Shown here piece after piece: positions 11,642-24,094 of a stretch of 64,000 nucleotides of DNA. Location: assembly GCF_000001735.4 (NCBI RefSeq), contig NC_003074.8, positions 9,548,101 to 9,612,100 on the forward strand. Reading direction: 5' to 3'. The notes under the pieces were generated by a model. It made no database searches. It was not told where the DNA came from and saw only the letters and a program-made list of their open reading frames with translations. Made by a program: the position numbers and the translations under genes. How positions within the stretch are numbered: position 1 is the first letter of the stretch; every line of letters starts with the position of its first letter. Origin of the DNA: Arabidopsis thaliana (lineage: Eukaryota; Streptophyta; Magnoliopsida; Brassicales; Brassicaceae).

Positions 11642-14600
11642 TTATTTACTAACTTTAACAATCTTGAACCACTGGCTTATCGGATCACACGAGCTGTCTT
11701 CGCCCTTCACACACTTGCAGTTACTAGCCATGAGGTTATTTGTTTCATCCACGTCAAGGCAAAGTGAGTTATTGGTTGATTTAGCAGCTAAGAGCATATT
11801 AGAGGCTGAGATGGTCTCCCATTCTGACAAATTAGGGCTCGAGCAACTCGTTTCACTGAGCTTAACCGGCGCATTCGGCCCGGTGCTCTCTAAGCATAGG
11901 GACTTGTCTTTGAGTGTCAGGGTGTTCTGAGGAGTGTAGCTCCATGGTTGAGATTCATTACATAGACCGAGAGTGACCTTGGTTGGATCTAAGATACTTT
12001 GTAGCATGCAAAGTCCGGTTAACGGGTGGAAAACAAGATTGTAGACTTTGGATTGAGAGCCTGGTCCTGATAAAACATGTTTGCAATACTAAATTAATTA
12101 GAATAGTGAGATGTTAATTAATCATATGTCTAATGAACAAGCATAAGCAAATTCTTTTTATTTTAAAATATCATTTCAGCTAACATCTAAATGAATAAAG
12201 TTATTAAATCTAAAACATATTTGTTCTTATTAGTATGTGACAAAAAAAATCTAATGGTTGGTAAAATAGCCACCATCAAATCTTGATTTTATACTTGGTG
12301 GCGAATGACGATTGTGAACTCTAAAAAATTAGTCTGGTTTCAACTCAAAAAGTAAAGCTGTGTATCAAAAACATATCGAATATACCTTGAAGCGGGGATA
12401 GAATCAGAGACAATCTTTGCAAGAAACTTTGGCTTCGAACACGAACCCAATCCGAATCCAAGATACCGTAAAACTCACTCATTCCGACCACACCTTCTCT
12501 GAGATAGTAACTTCCTTGAAGAGTCCAAATCGACCAATCTACGTCATTTTCCGCGGCCCAACCTAATATACATCCAATGTAGCGATTATCGTTAACATTT
12601 TTGCCTCTCAAGTCGATTCCAAACTCGCTAAGAAACACCGGGAAGTCACGGAGATTGAAACCGCCCCCGTTCTCGATGCTTTTCAGAATCTCACCGCATG
12701 CCTCGTTAGGGTTTTTGGAACTCCATGTGTTTGTGTTGGTGAAAGAGTACCGATGGAGCTCAAACACGAGTTTTCTAGTGAAAGTTAGGTTTACGTGTCG
12801 TGATCGGACAAATGAGAGGTCGGTGTCGTAGCTGAGGCCAGAAAGGATTACAAGTACATTAGGGTTTGCTTCGTGAACTGCTTCGGCCCCTTGTTGCATG
12901 TACCTACATGAGACAAATAAAATATAAATCTTCCTTAAGTTTAATCAAATCTAGCACACATATATATATTGACAAAAAAATATATGTTTTAAAAATTACA
13001 AAACAACATATTTAAAACAAACCACATTAGTAACATATTAATATGTGCCCAGTGAATCATTGCTAATTTTTGAATACGAAGGAATTAAATATATACAGTA
13101 TAATCTAAATATAACACACAATTTTTTTTTTTTTTTTTTTTTTTTTGGTTAGACGACGTAAGTAATCATTGGGGGCTGGTATAGACTGTTGCTATAATAT
13201 TAAGAATTTTGATCGTTTACTGTGGTTCTAGTCTTCTATAGGCTTCTAGCATAAAAAAATTATGTGCCACTTAATAATATTGGCTCTAGGAAAAACAAAA
13301 AAAAAACAAGGAAAAATATGAAATTTCTTATTTGATTGATACATTTTATTTTCCGTGAAACCGTACGTAAGTAAAGTCTTTAATCCTTATATGTCACTCA
13401 ACTATTATCTTTTTTTTTTTTGATAAAAATACTTTAAAAATGTCCATTTATTTTCTTCTTAGTGTTCTAAACTTTTTTCGTTAAAAAGGAACTTTTAATG
13501 TAACGTATGCCACTGAAGGTAAAAAACAAAATACTGATTTTAACATTACAGAATAGCGATCTCTTACACGTACACGGTACACATGCAGCGAATGGGGCAA
13601 ACATGAAAAAAGGCACTTAAAGTTCAAAGCAATACGTGCAAGAGATGGCCACTAGTTTATATTTTTCTTTCTTTCTATGTAACCGTTAAATGTTTAATGC
13701 AATTCAATTTCATTAAACCAATTATATAGAAGATAAACTCAGAGAGAAAAAGGATCCGAATAGGTTATACAAATATACGTACTTGAACCAATCATCGACG
13801 TTTTGTTTTGGTCCTCTAAGTTCGTTTCTGAGGCTCATGCCAACGACATTAGTGGCACCTTTGAAAGTCATGGCTATCTTGGTCAGACCGGCGATCCACG
13901 TAGTAGGGTCAAAGAAAGTGTCACCAAAGAAACCGTTGCCGTCGTTGTAGCCACAACACCACCCTGGCTTGGTCACGTGGTTGTCTAATATCACCATCAC
14001 ATTATTGTTTCCCAACTTAGCTACCACCTTCTGCAAAAACGAAAGAAAAACAAAAAAAGTAAGTTTTGTTTTCAAAGGAGATGAGTGACTTAGGGTAAAA
14101 AACTACATGATATATGAAATTTCGGTTTTGAACTATTGTTTTAAAGTATTTGGATCCACATCTATGTAATTTCTTTTTGACAAATCCATCTTTATAAATT
14201 ATTTTTGTATATTATGAACTAAATAAAGCTATTCTAAAATTTTCGGACGGATATCCGAAGTCCGAACCAATAGATTTACCTTTACTGATAGAACAATACT
14301 ATGAGATTGTTGGTAAATCAATTAGCTAGTATACCACCAATGTAAAATCTTGACAAATTAACTTTAAAAAAATAAAATAAAATAAAATTGACAACAACAG
14401 TAAAAAAATAGTGATTGTTATATAACAACATTATTTAACAAACTAATATGTTTTAATATCTAAAATTTACATGAATACGAGGTTTGAAAGAATATATAAT
14501 TTATAACTTAAAACCATAATAATAAGCATAAATTTATATTAGATTTATTAAATTTTCAACCGAAATAAAAAGTTTTTGTAATTCTTTTATTTTATGCCAA

Positions 14601-15048
14601 TGAAAGAGATCCAATAAATTGAATACTATCATACCTTGTAAGCTTCAATGAGGGGAAGATCAATCATGGATGGGTTCTTTGTTTCGAAACCAGAAATGTC
14701 ATCATTAAGACCAAGACTTTGAAAAGATTGTCTCACAGTAACATTATTAGCCAACGTCTCATTTGTAGCTAGATCAAGTGGCCAAGTAAACCTAACACAG
14801 TTGAAACCCATTGCCATTATCTTCTTGGCCAAGTCATCTACACTCTGCTTGCTCAGCCCTTCCGCCACCACAGGCTGCAAATGTGATGGCCAATTCACAC
14901 ACGCCAGCTTCACTCTTTGCCCTTTTTCGTCGATGATCCAACGAGAGTTTGTAGAGAGAGGATATGCCATGTTCTTTGTGATGAAGGAGAAGAATGAGAA
15001 GAAGATGATAAAGCAAAACATGCGTCTTAGCTCTTTTGTTGTCTTCAT
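11642..15048 (-). CDS. Secreted GH5 cellulase-like glycoside hydrolase, second copy
   Basis: Four exons on the minus strand: 14635-15048, 13783-14030, 12386-12903 and 11642-12066. Frames close exactly to 534 residues. I start at the ATG at 15048 (MKTTKELRR), which gives a short basic n-region and a hydrophobic signal peptide. Upstream in-frame ATGs would prepend a hydrophilic leader and are less likely. GH5 residues: acid/base Glu208 (GMSLRNELRGP) and nucleophile Glu314 (FLSEFGID). The C-terminal beta-trefoil-like part ends CDPISQWFKIVKVSK. One intron more than the paralogue at 5.6-7.5 kb: the extra intron splits the codon just before the MQQGAEAV segment. The intron at 12904-13782 is long and holds a 25-bp poly-T run (13122-13146). 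Recalled as At3g26140. Confidence 0.85.
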
Positions 15049-15186
15049 GTTAAATGTATTTAGAATTTTTTGGGGTTTTGTTTTCTTTTTGGTTATTTTT
15101 GTTTGGTGTTGGTGAATCATTTCGAAGAGACTTATATATATAGAGAAATGATTTAGAAGTGAAGTTGAAATCATTTCTGGTACTTA

Positions 15187-15930
15187 GGGGTGTATTCAAT
15201 CAAATATTTTAAGTGATTTGTGTTAAAATAACAAATCCTATGTTACTCAATCATAGCTTTTTAAAAGTTTCATGAAATCTTATGTTATTGAACTAGTGAT
15301 TCTAAAATCTACTTAAAAATTCCCAGTTATTGAAAACATTTTAATGACTGAATTTTTAGTGACTTAAGTGAATTTTAGGGTGGTGTATTCAATCAAACAC
15401 GTCAAGTGATTTGTGTTAAAATAACAAATCCTATGTTATTCAATAATGGATTTTTAAAAGTCTCATGAAATCTAATGTTATTGAAGTAGTGATTCTAAAA
15501 TCTACTTAAAAATCCCCTTTTATTGAAAATATTTTAAAGATTGGATTTTTAGTGACTTTAAGAGACTTAAGTGAATTTTAGTGGATTCCTTTAGTTAAAA
15601 ATACAGAATTGTAAATTTCATGGTTTTTGGTAGAATTTGAGAGGATTTTACAATAAATCATAACAACTTTCTTAAATTTACCCAAATTCTTCAAAATCAT
15701 ATAAAAACTTAAAATAAATCAAATCACTTAAAATATAATATTTAATACACCCTTTTAGTGGATTTCTTTAGTTAAAAATACAGAATTTTAAATCTCATGG
15801 TTTTAGGTGGAATTTGAGATGATTTAACAATAAATCATAACAACTTTCTTAAATTCACCTAAATTCTTTAAAATCATATAAAAACTCAAAATAACTCAAA
15901 TCATTCAAAATGTAAGATTGAATACACCCC
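15187..15930. mobile_element. Nested pair of small inverted-repeat (MITE) elements
   Basis: The outer ends are a perfect 15-bp inverted repeat, GGGGTGTATTCAATC at 15187-15201 and its complement at 15916-15930. Inside, a second copy of the left half starts at about 15382 and a second copy of the right half ends at 15752. The order is therefore left-1, left-2, right-1, right-2. The inner copy (about 15380-15752) is flanked on both sides by TTTTA, as expected for one copy inserted into another of the same family. No coding capacity. The ends resemble PIF/Harbinger-type MITEs of Brassicaceae, but I see no clean TWA duplication at the outer ends. Confidence 0.7.
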
Positions 15931-17526
15931 GCTAGACTAATAAGCTGTTTCGTGATTTGGGAGGAAAACATGATTGGAATCATGAGATAAAGTTATTAAC
16001 TTTACGGATTCGCTTTATGTTAATGACCTAACAATGACGTCAACGCTATAATAACTCTTGTAATAAAAGTTAGCTCAGTAGTTATATTGGATCCAAGTCA
16101 TTGACTCACATGTGGAGATTAATAGACTATTCACAACCAAACTGAAAACCAGATTGATATTCTATCGACTATCGTGCAAAAGCAAGAGGATGATTACTAG
16201 TAACTTTTTTTTTCTTTTCCATTTCTATAAGACAGGGATAGTATGAGTTAAAATCTCTTTTATTGGTACGTCTGGAAGATGTGGATATCAACGGAAATTT
16301 GACTTTGGAAACTTCACCTGTCTATTGAATTTTGAGAAATTGGGTGAAAAAATCTTAGAATAGTGCATTAATTAGTCAACTAACACATATTGGGACAAAA
16401 TGATACATTGTGATGTGTTAGGACAAAAACACCACTTGTGAGACTTTGAGACATGTCTCCTTACGTGGCTTTCTCTCCCTTTTGCATTCCTTTTTTTCTT
16501 CAAAATTTTACGTGACTTTGAGATAATCATTTTTAGTTTTTTCATCCTAGAATGATTGAATATCTCATCATATGTAGAAAAAAAAAACATATTTTTGTAT
16601 ATGTCATGATTGAAAATTTTAAAGATGCACATAAGTTATTCGATTCAAGTAATTGAATATAGTTTTTATTCAAGAATTTTTTTTAAAAAAATATAGAATA
16701 CCATATTTGATTGGTTCACGTCATCTGGACATGATAAATTAATACATGTTCTACATGATAAATCATTTTTCTGCCTCAAAAATTTATTGGCTAGAAATAT
16801 ATAATTATGTTCTAACAATCTAATATTAAGAAATTTCAGCAGCGTAATTAATTAGTTGTGTAAGTTAATAAGAAAAAAATTACATTTTAATTTGGGAATG
16901 GAGGATTAAATTGGTAGTTTTTAAAAACAACATGTTTATTTTGCAATTTCTTTTAGATCAAGGTTGATCTTGCAATTTCTCTCTAGCTAATTTGTTGTTT
17001 TGGACTTTTGGTGACGCCGCGTCGATCTCTTTTCCTCTCGTCCCATCGGAACTCTTCTCTCTCCGCCGTAAGCCGCTTGAATGTTTCGACGGCGGCGGTG
17101 AAATAAACAGGTTTTATTTTTAGCTTAGTCTTCAAGACCAATGTTTTCATAAGATGTCTCCACCGTTAGGTTACATATCTCTCTTTTTGTTGTTTCATCT
17201 TAATTCTTACACAATCTCCTAATCATTGCATATCACAGAATTGTCTAAACCGTTTTTGAAAAGATGATGAAACCATTGTTGCTTCTCTTACCCATGCACA
17301 AACTTGAATTTATAGAGGCATATCAAAGAGCCATCATGAGACTCTCTATATACAGCTTTATCAACTATTTCCTTTGCCATGGAAACTTTTCTATTCATAG
17401 CAAAGCAGGATCATGTTCTTTCTAACATCATCTTACATACATATATACTCGCATTATACGTTTCCATATGTACAGAGAAAGTTTATTCAAAACTTGTAAA
17501 AAGTCTGGAACTGGAGTTTGGTGCAA
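15931..17526. other. Spacer left of the CYP71B cluster
   Basis: Mostly AT-rich with no convincing gene. A short GC-richer block at about 17005-17100 (GCCGCGTCGATC and GACGGCGGCGGTG words) stands out like a stray exon or leader. Neither strand gives a frame that I recognise. From about 17220 to 17526 the sequence is the 3' flank of the first P450 gene. Confidence 0.4.
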
Positions 17527-19112
17527 TCACTGAACTCGAACTGGGACAAGTTTGAGAGGTACTTTCTTGACTACTGTAAGTATACCAGCTTCTTCTGTAT
17601 CGATGTCTTTATGTGTCATCCCATCAGGTGCTCTCCAATCGAAGAAGTATAGTAAGTTCAAGAGTCCCAATTCCACTATAGTGATCCCCAACCCCATCCC
17701 GGGACATATCCTTCGACCAGACCCGAACGGTAAGAGCTCGAAATGTTGTCCTCTATAATCTACAGGGTTGTTGATAAACCTCTCGGGGTTAAACTCTTCC
17801 GGATTTATCCAGAGTGTAGGATCTCTTCCTATCGCCCAAGTGTTGACTAAGATCCGTCTCTTTGGAGGAATATCATAGCCTTGAACCTTGATGTGAGTCA
17901 TTGTTTCCCTTGGGAGCAGAAGAGGAGCTACTGGGTGTAATCTGAATGTTTCCTTGATCACCATGTTTAAGAAAGGAACTTTATTTAGATCTTCTTTGGT
18001 GATTCTCTCCTTATTGTTGCCAAAGCTGTCTCTAATCTCGCCTTGAACGTTCTTCATTAGTTCGGGGTTTCTTGCGAGCTCTGTCATTGCCCATATCATG
18101 GTAAGAGCTCCTGTGTCTATCCCTGCGATTATTATATTCTACAAAACACCCGGAAACTATGTTAAATCAATTCAGATTCCATTTTAATACAAACGTGTGA
18201 AACAAGTTTTGATACCGTGAGAAACCCCTTAATATGATCTATTGTGAGCCTCAAAGAATCATCTTTGCCTTGTTTATGCATCACATCCAACATTACATCG
18301 ACGATATCTTTGTGATCTTTCCATCTTCCAGGATCTGAATGATCATCAATCACACGTTGAAACAGAGCATCGAGCTTGAAGAAGACATTGTTGAGCCACC
18401 TGTGTTTCCCGGAAATCCAGTCAGCGAGCCATCCAAGGCCGGCGATAGGGAAGAAATCAGAGCAAGTGAAACTAGCCTGAGCTGTCTCGGTTTCAAATAT
18501 AAGTTCATCGATCTTGTCTTCATCGATAAACTTGTTGTCGTGGAAACTCTGTCCAAAAGCAATTCTAAACAGGATACTCGCAGCTAGCCAGAAAAGGGAT
18601 TTACTCAAATCAACCGGAGGCCGACCTACGGCTGATTCCGTCAGTTTCTTGACCAGCAAGTTACATTCTTCTTCTACGATATACCCAAAATACTGAACCT
18701 TTTTGAAACAGAAAAGCTCGCGCACCAAGAACTTACGCCGCTCTCTCCACTCTTCACCGTATGGAGTAAAACTGATATCTTTAAAACCCCGAGAGATTAG
18801 CCTCGACCCGACAAGTTTAGGCCTGGTGCAACACTTTAGGTCATGAGTTCTAAGAACTTCTTCAGCTGCTTCCCTCGATGAGATTACAGTTACAGGGACA
18901 AACCCAAAGTGAAGAAGCATAACATGCCCGGTTCTTTCGGCTAGACGTTGAAATGACCTGTGAGGCAATTCTCCAACTTGGTGTAAGTTTCCGATAACCG
19001 GAAACGTAGGAGGGCTTGGAGGAAGATCCCATTTAGAGTGTTTGATCTTCTTGACGACAAAGATTAACGAAACTAAGGTGATGAGAAAAAGACAGAGTAA
19101 AGAGATTGCCAT
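17527..19112 (-). CDS. CYP71B16: Cytochrome P450 CYP71B (CYP71B16-like)
   Basis: Exon 1 is 18216-19112 and exon 2 is 17527-18138. The single phase-0 intron falls just before the I-helix. Product: 502 residues. Features in order: membrane anchor at residues 2-20, basic KKIKHSK, the proline hinge LPPSPP, I-helix [10 protein letters not shown]-helix KETFR (361-365), NPERF, and the heme loop [10 protein letters not shown] with Cys444. The I-helix keeps the acid but has Thr-Gly where many P450s have Thr-Thr/Ser. Expected to be an ER monooxygenase using NADPH-P450 reductase; substrate unknown. It is the first of five closely related tandem genes (B16-B20). Its 5' flank shares a conserved box with B17 and B18. 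Confidence 0.85.
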
Positions 19113-20179
19113 TTCTTCTTCTTTAGGTTTAAATTCATAATGCTCTGTTTTGGTATATTAGTAGTTCAAAGCGGCAAATCCATTGGTCAGTGAAGGAAAA
19201 AAGATAAGCACATCACTCACACCGCTTACATTTTAATCATAGTTTAAATAAAACATTCGGTAGATTTTAGACTTTACCGATGATTGCTCAATTTGTATGA
19301 AACAGTTGAAATATTCAAGAGAGATTAGGAACATCTACACTTAATGATAAGGCATAAAATAAGTGTTAGAACAAAGTTTTTATTAGAACAAAAGTCGTGT
19401 AGGTTTACTGGTGCACCTTGTTAAAAGTATTTGTGGTTTTAAGATGGAAGATTTAGCTTGTGAAGTGACGAGACCAAGACAAAATATGACTTCGTGTCAT
19501 CTATATTTGCTAGTTTTTGTTGCAAATAGAAGACACATACTTCTAAAACTCTCTTTTCATGATCCATAAGAGATTAATACAAGTACAAGCTCTTCAACTT
19601 TTTCTATATCGACAAAATCACATTGGATAACTGAAACCATGGCAGGGATAAGTTTGATCAAATAACCCGGATGAGAATCGGGTTGATGAGAGCCCGACCC
19701 ATAGAGTGGTGTCGACATTTGCGATCAAGTGCATTTTTCATTTTCAGTTTAGAAACAGTAAGAGAGTGTATTTGTTGCATGTTGAATTTTACAACTATTT
19801 TCCAAGGACATGAAAATATTATGTTTTCTATAACCGCGAAATTTGCGTCTGAGTCCTAGTTGTTGTGGATCAGAAGTGAACTTCTATAATCTATTTTCTT
19901 TGGGAATGTCTCTTCTTCCAAACGAGAAAATATAATTGTTTTGCTTAGACTTATAACTCGTGTTTCTACAACAATATTACTACATCATTCTACAGGTTAA
20001 ACCACATAATTTGTATGCAAATCACATCAAGTTATAACATCGACTACTATTCAACCTAATAATACGTTTCAAATCAATCATAATTATTTATTCAAAATAT
20101 ACGTCATACCTAAGCTTACTTGATTTGATTTGCATAATATTTTTATTCAAACATCTTCAAAGCTTGGAGTTTGGTCTGA
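19113..20179. other. Spacer between B16 and B17
   Basis: Contains the B16 promoter, with the leader word TGCTCTGTTT near 19140 and the conserved box at 19216-19240. At about 19545-19610 a block (CACAAGCTCTTCAACTTTTT-like) is related to the tandem repeat upstream of B18 at 24.1-24.3 kb. From about 20100 on it is the B17 3' flank. A 62-codon frame at 19671 has no recognisable content. Confidence 0.4.
19216..19240 (-). promoter_or_regulatory. Conserved CYP71B promoter box, B16 copy
   Basis: Contains CTCACACCGCTTACAT followed by a T/A-rich run, about 105 bp upstream of the B16 ATG. The same string recurs in front of B17 and B18 at similar spacing. This suggests inherited regulatory sequence, though recent duplication alone could explain it. 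Confidence 0.45.
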
Positions 20180-21771
20180 TCATGGAACTCGAACTGGAAC
20201 AAGCTTTAGATGTACTTTCTTAACGACTGTAAGAGTACCAGCTTCTTCAGTATCGATATCTTTATGTGACATCCCATCAGGCAACTTCCAATCGAAGAAG
20301 TAAAGTAAGTTCAAGAGTCCCAATTCCAGAGTAGCCATCCCCATCGCCATCCCGGGACATATCCTTCGTCCAGACCCGAACGGTAAGAGCTCAAAATGTT
20401 GTCCTCTATAGTCCACAGGGCTATCGATAAACCTCTCGGGCTTAAACTCTTCCGGGTCAGTCCATAGTTTAGGATCTCTTCCTATCGCCCAAGCGTTGAC
20501 CAAGATCCGTCTCTTGGGAGGAATATCATAGCCTTGAACCTTGACGTGAGCCATTGTTTCCCGTGGGAGCAAAAGAGGAGCTACTGGGTGTAATCTGAAT
20601 GTTTCCTTGATCACCAAGTTCAAGAAAGGAACTTTATCAAGATCTTCTTTGGTAATTCTCTCCCTATTGTTGCCAAGGCGATCTCGGATCTCGCCTTGAA
20701 CTTTCTTCATTATTTCGGGGTTTCTAGCGAGCTCTGTCATTGTCCATATCATGGTCAGAGCTCCTGTGTCTATCCCTGCGATTATTATATTCTACCAAGC
20801 ACCCGAAAAACAAGTTAAGTAAATTCATATTCCATTTCAATACAATTATACAAATGTGTTGAAACATTAATTACCGTGAGAAGCCCCTTAATATGATCTA
20901 TTGTGAGCCTCAAAGAATCATCTTTGCCTTGTTTATGCATCACATCCAACATCACATCGACAATATCTTTGTGATCTTTCGATCTTCCAGGGTTTGAATG
21001 ATCATCAATCACATGCTGTAACAGAGCATCGAGCTTGAGGAAAACATCGTTGAGCCTCTTGTGTTGTCCGGAAATCCAGTCAACAAGCCATCCAAGTCCG
21101 GCGATAGGGAAGAAATCAGAGCAAGTGAAACTACCTTGAGCTGTCTCGGTTTCAAATACAAGTTCATCGATCTTGTCTGTATCGGTAAACTCACTCTCGT
21201 GGAAACTCTGTCCAAAAGCAACTCTAAACAGGATACTCGCAGCTAGCCAGAAAAGGGTTTTGCTCAAATCGACTGGAGATTGATCCACTGCTGATTCCGA
21301 CAGTTTCTTGACCAGAAAGTTACATTCTACTTCTTTGATATATATAAAAGACTGAAGCTTTTTAGAACAGAAAAGCTCACCAACCAAGAACCTACGTCGC
21401 TCCTTCCACTCTTCACCATATGGAGTAAAATTGAGATCTTTAAAACCCCGAGAGATTAGCCTAGACCCCACAAGGTTAGGCCTGCTGCAACAGTCTAGGT
21501 CATGAGTTCTAAGAACTTCTTCAGCTGCTTCTCTCGATGAGATAACAGTTACAGGGACAAACCCTAAGTGAAGAAGCATAACATGTCCGGTTCTTTCGGC
21601 TAGACGTCGAAATGACCTGTGAGGCAATTCTCCAACTTGGTGTAAGTTTCCGATGACCGGTAACTTAGGAGGGCTTGGGGGAAGATTCCATATAGAGCGT
21701 TTGATCTTGCAGCCAACAATGGTTAACGAAACGAAGGTGATGAGAAAAAGACAGAGCAAAGAGATTGCCAT
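20180..21771 (-). CDS. CYP71B17: Cytochrome P450 CYP71B (CYP71B17-like)
   Basis: Exon 1 is 20875-21771, exon 2 is 20180-20791; 502 residues with the same intron phase and position as B16. The start is the ATG at 21771 ([13 protein letters not shown]), which opens the membrane anchor. The 32 in-frame codons upstream lack anchor character and cross the leader. Motifs: PPSPP hinge, [10 protein letters not shown]-helix, [13 protein letters not shown], and [10 protein letters not shown] with Cys444. It looks intact. Very similar to B16 along its whole length, so it arose by tandem duplication. Likely role: ER-bound monooxygenase of unknown substrate. Confidence 0.85.
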
Positions 21772-22348
21772 TTTTTTTTTCTGTTGGTGTAAATTGAAGA
21801 AAATTAATAATGCTCTGTTTTGATGTATTAATAGTTCAAAGCGGGAAAATACAAAGTCATCCCTCACACCGCTTACATCTTAATAATGGTGAAACCTTCG
21901 TCATCTGGTTAAGAAATTTGACATGTTTTCAACATCTGGAAATTAAATTTGACATGTGAAAATATGAATATGAATATAAGGATTAAGGAACATCTACGAT
22001 ACAAAGTTGATATCTCTTCTGTTCCTAACTAATCCATGTTTTATTAATATTGTTTCAAATAGATAGATTTTAAAGTTTTTATGTATATTTTCATTAGCTA
22101 ATGTATTTTAAATTAAAAAAATACGAATACTATTATTAAAGAAGAAAGATGTCTAGAAAAATTTATTTATAATTATTTTCCAAAGATATGAAACACAGGA
22201 AACACAGTACATGTTTTAGTAAAGATATGAAATTTTAACTTAGTATTTTACTGGAAAACGTACTTCACATACATTAGAGAAGCTAGGGTTACATACTTTG
22301 CATAGTATTTTTATTCAAAACATCTTCAAAGTTTGGAGTTTGGTTTGA
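21772..22348. other. Spacer between B17 and B18
   Basis: Holds the B17 leader (TGCTCTGTTTTGATG near 21811, TTAATAGTTCAAAGCGG near 21828) and the conserved promoter box at 21863-21887. AT-rich DNA follows, then the B18 3' flank. No other features seen. Confidence 0.4.
21863..21887 (-). promoter_or_regulatory. Conserved CYP71B promoter box, B17 copy
   Basis: CTCACACCGCTTACAT with a slightly altered A/T tail, about 92 bp upstream of the B17 ATG; the counterpart of the boxes at 19216 and 23960. Confidence 0.45.
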
Positions 22349-23879
22349 TCACTGAAATCGAACTGGAAGAAGTTTTAGTGGTACTTTCTTGACGATTGTA
22401 AGAGTGCCAACTTCTTCAGTATCGATATCTTTATGTGTCATCCCATCAGGCAACTTCCAGTCGAAGAAGTAAAGTAAGTTCAAGAGTCCCAATTCTACAG
22501 TAGCCATACCCATCGATATCCCGGGACATATCCTTCGTCCAGACCCAAACGGTAAGAGCTCGAAATGTTGTCCCCTATAATCCACAGGACTATTGATAAA
22601 TCTCTCGGGGTTAAACTCTTCCGGGTTAGTCCAGAGTTTTGGATCTCTTCCTATCGCCCAAGCGTTGACCAAGATCCGTCTCTTGGGAGGAATATCATAG
22701 CCTTGAACCTTGATGTGAGCCATTGTTTCCCTTGGGAGAAGAAGAGGAACTGGATGGTGTAATCTGAATGTTTCCTTGATCACTAGGTTCAAGTAAGGAA
22801 CTTTATTGATATCTTCTTCGGTGATTCTCTCTTTATTTCTGCCAAGGCGGTCTCGGATCTCGCCTTGAACTTTCTTCATCACTTCCGGGTTTCTAGCGAG
22901 CTCCGTCATTGCCCATATCATAGTAAGAGCTCCGGTGTCTATCCCTCCGAGAAATATATTCTAGCAAACACACGGAAACTAAGTTAAATATCAAGATTCA
23001 GTTTCAATGTGAATGTGTTGAAACAAGTTAAGCTTTTTTCTTTACCGTTAGAATTCCTTTGATGTTATTGATTGTGAGCTTCAAGGAATCATCTTTACGT
23101 TGTTTCTGCATGACATCCAACATTGAAACAGAGCATCCAGCTTGAAGAAAACATCTTTGAGCCTCTTGTGTTGCCCGGAAATACAGTCAACGAGCCAACC
23201 AAGTCCAGCAATAGGGAAGAAATCAGAGCAAGTGAAACTAGCTTGAGCGGTCTCGGCTTCAAACACAAGCTCATCGACCTTGTCTTTATCGATGAACTCG
23301 CTCTCGTGGAAACTCTGTCCAAAAGCAACTCTAAACATGACACTCGCGGTTAGCCAAAAAAGGGTTTTGCTCAAATCAACCGGAGATTGATCCACGGCTG
23401 ATTCCAACAGTTTCTTGACAAGAAAGTTACATTCTTCCTCTCTGATATAACCGAAAGACTGAACCTTTTTCAAAGAGAAAAACTCACGCACCAAGAACTT
23501 ACGCCGCTCCTTCCACTCTTCACCGTATGGAGTAAAACCAACATCTTTAAAACCCCGAGAAAGTAGCCTCGTCCCAACAAGATTAGGCCTGCTGCAACAG
23601 TTTAGGTCATGAGTTCTAAGCACTTCTTCAGCTGCTTCTTTCGATGAGATAACAGTTACAGGGACAAACCCTAAGTGAATAAGCATAACATCTCCGGTTT
23701 TTTCGGCTAGACGTTGAAGTGACCTGTGAGGCAATTCTCCAAGTTGATGTAAGTTTCCGATGACCGGAAACTTAGGAGGGCTGGGAGGAAAATTCCATTT
23801 AGATCGTTTGATCTTTTTTCCGAGGAAGATTAACGAAGCAAAGGCGATGAGAAAAAGACAAGAGTAAAGAGATTGCCAT
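22349..23879 (-). pseudogene. CYP71B18: Broken cytochrome P450 (CYP71B18-like)
   Basis: Exon 2 (22349-22960) is intact and encodes [22 protein letters not shown] and [10 protein letters not shown]. Exon 1 (23046-23879) is 834 nt instead of the 897 nt of its neighbours. Two lesions account for this exactly. First, an extra T near codon 7 (CTCTTGTC where B17 has CTCTGTC) sends the ATG frame to an early stop. Second, a 64-bp deletion after ...DALFQ shifts the frame again. The longest remaining exon-1 frame starts at an internal Met at 23734 (MPHRSLQRL) and lacks the membrane anchor. Unless the reference strain differs or there is a sequencing error, no full P450 can be made. Intron borders are still canonical, so it may still be transcribed. 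Confidence 0.75.
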
Positions 23880-23959
23880 TCTTTTTTTCTTTTTTTTTTT
23901 TTTCTAATGGATAAATGCTCTGTTTCGGTATATGTTAGATAGGTCCAATGGATAATGCA

Positions 23960-23984
23960 CTCACACCGCTTACATTTTAATCAT
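23960..23984 (-). promoter_or_regulatory. Conserved CYP71B promoter box, B18 copy
   Basis: Identical core CTCACACCGCTTACAT to the B16 copy, about 81 bp upstream of the B18 ATG. The box has been kept although the gene behind it is broken. Confidence 0.45.
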
Positions 23985-24094
23985 GAAAAGTCTACTAATT
24001 GAATAAAATTTTGATAGTCATACATACTAATTCTGTAAATTTAAGATTTTACGGATTATTGCTCATATTTTTGTTCCACAGTATATTCTTCTAA

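Noticed and set aside
17005-17100. GC-rich block as a separate gene
   Set aside because: Short, no conserved frame on either strand and no splice partners found.
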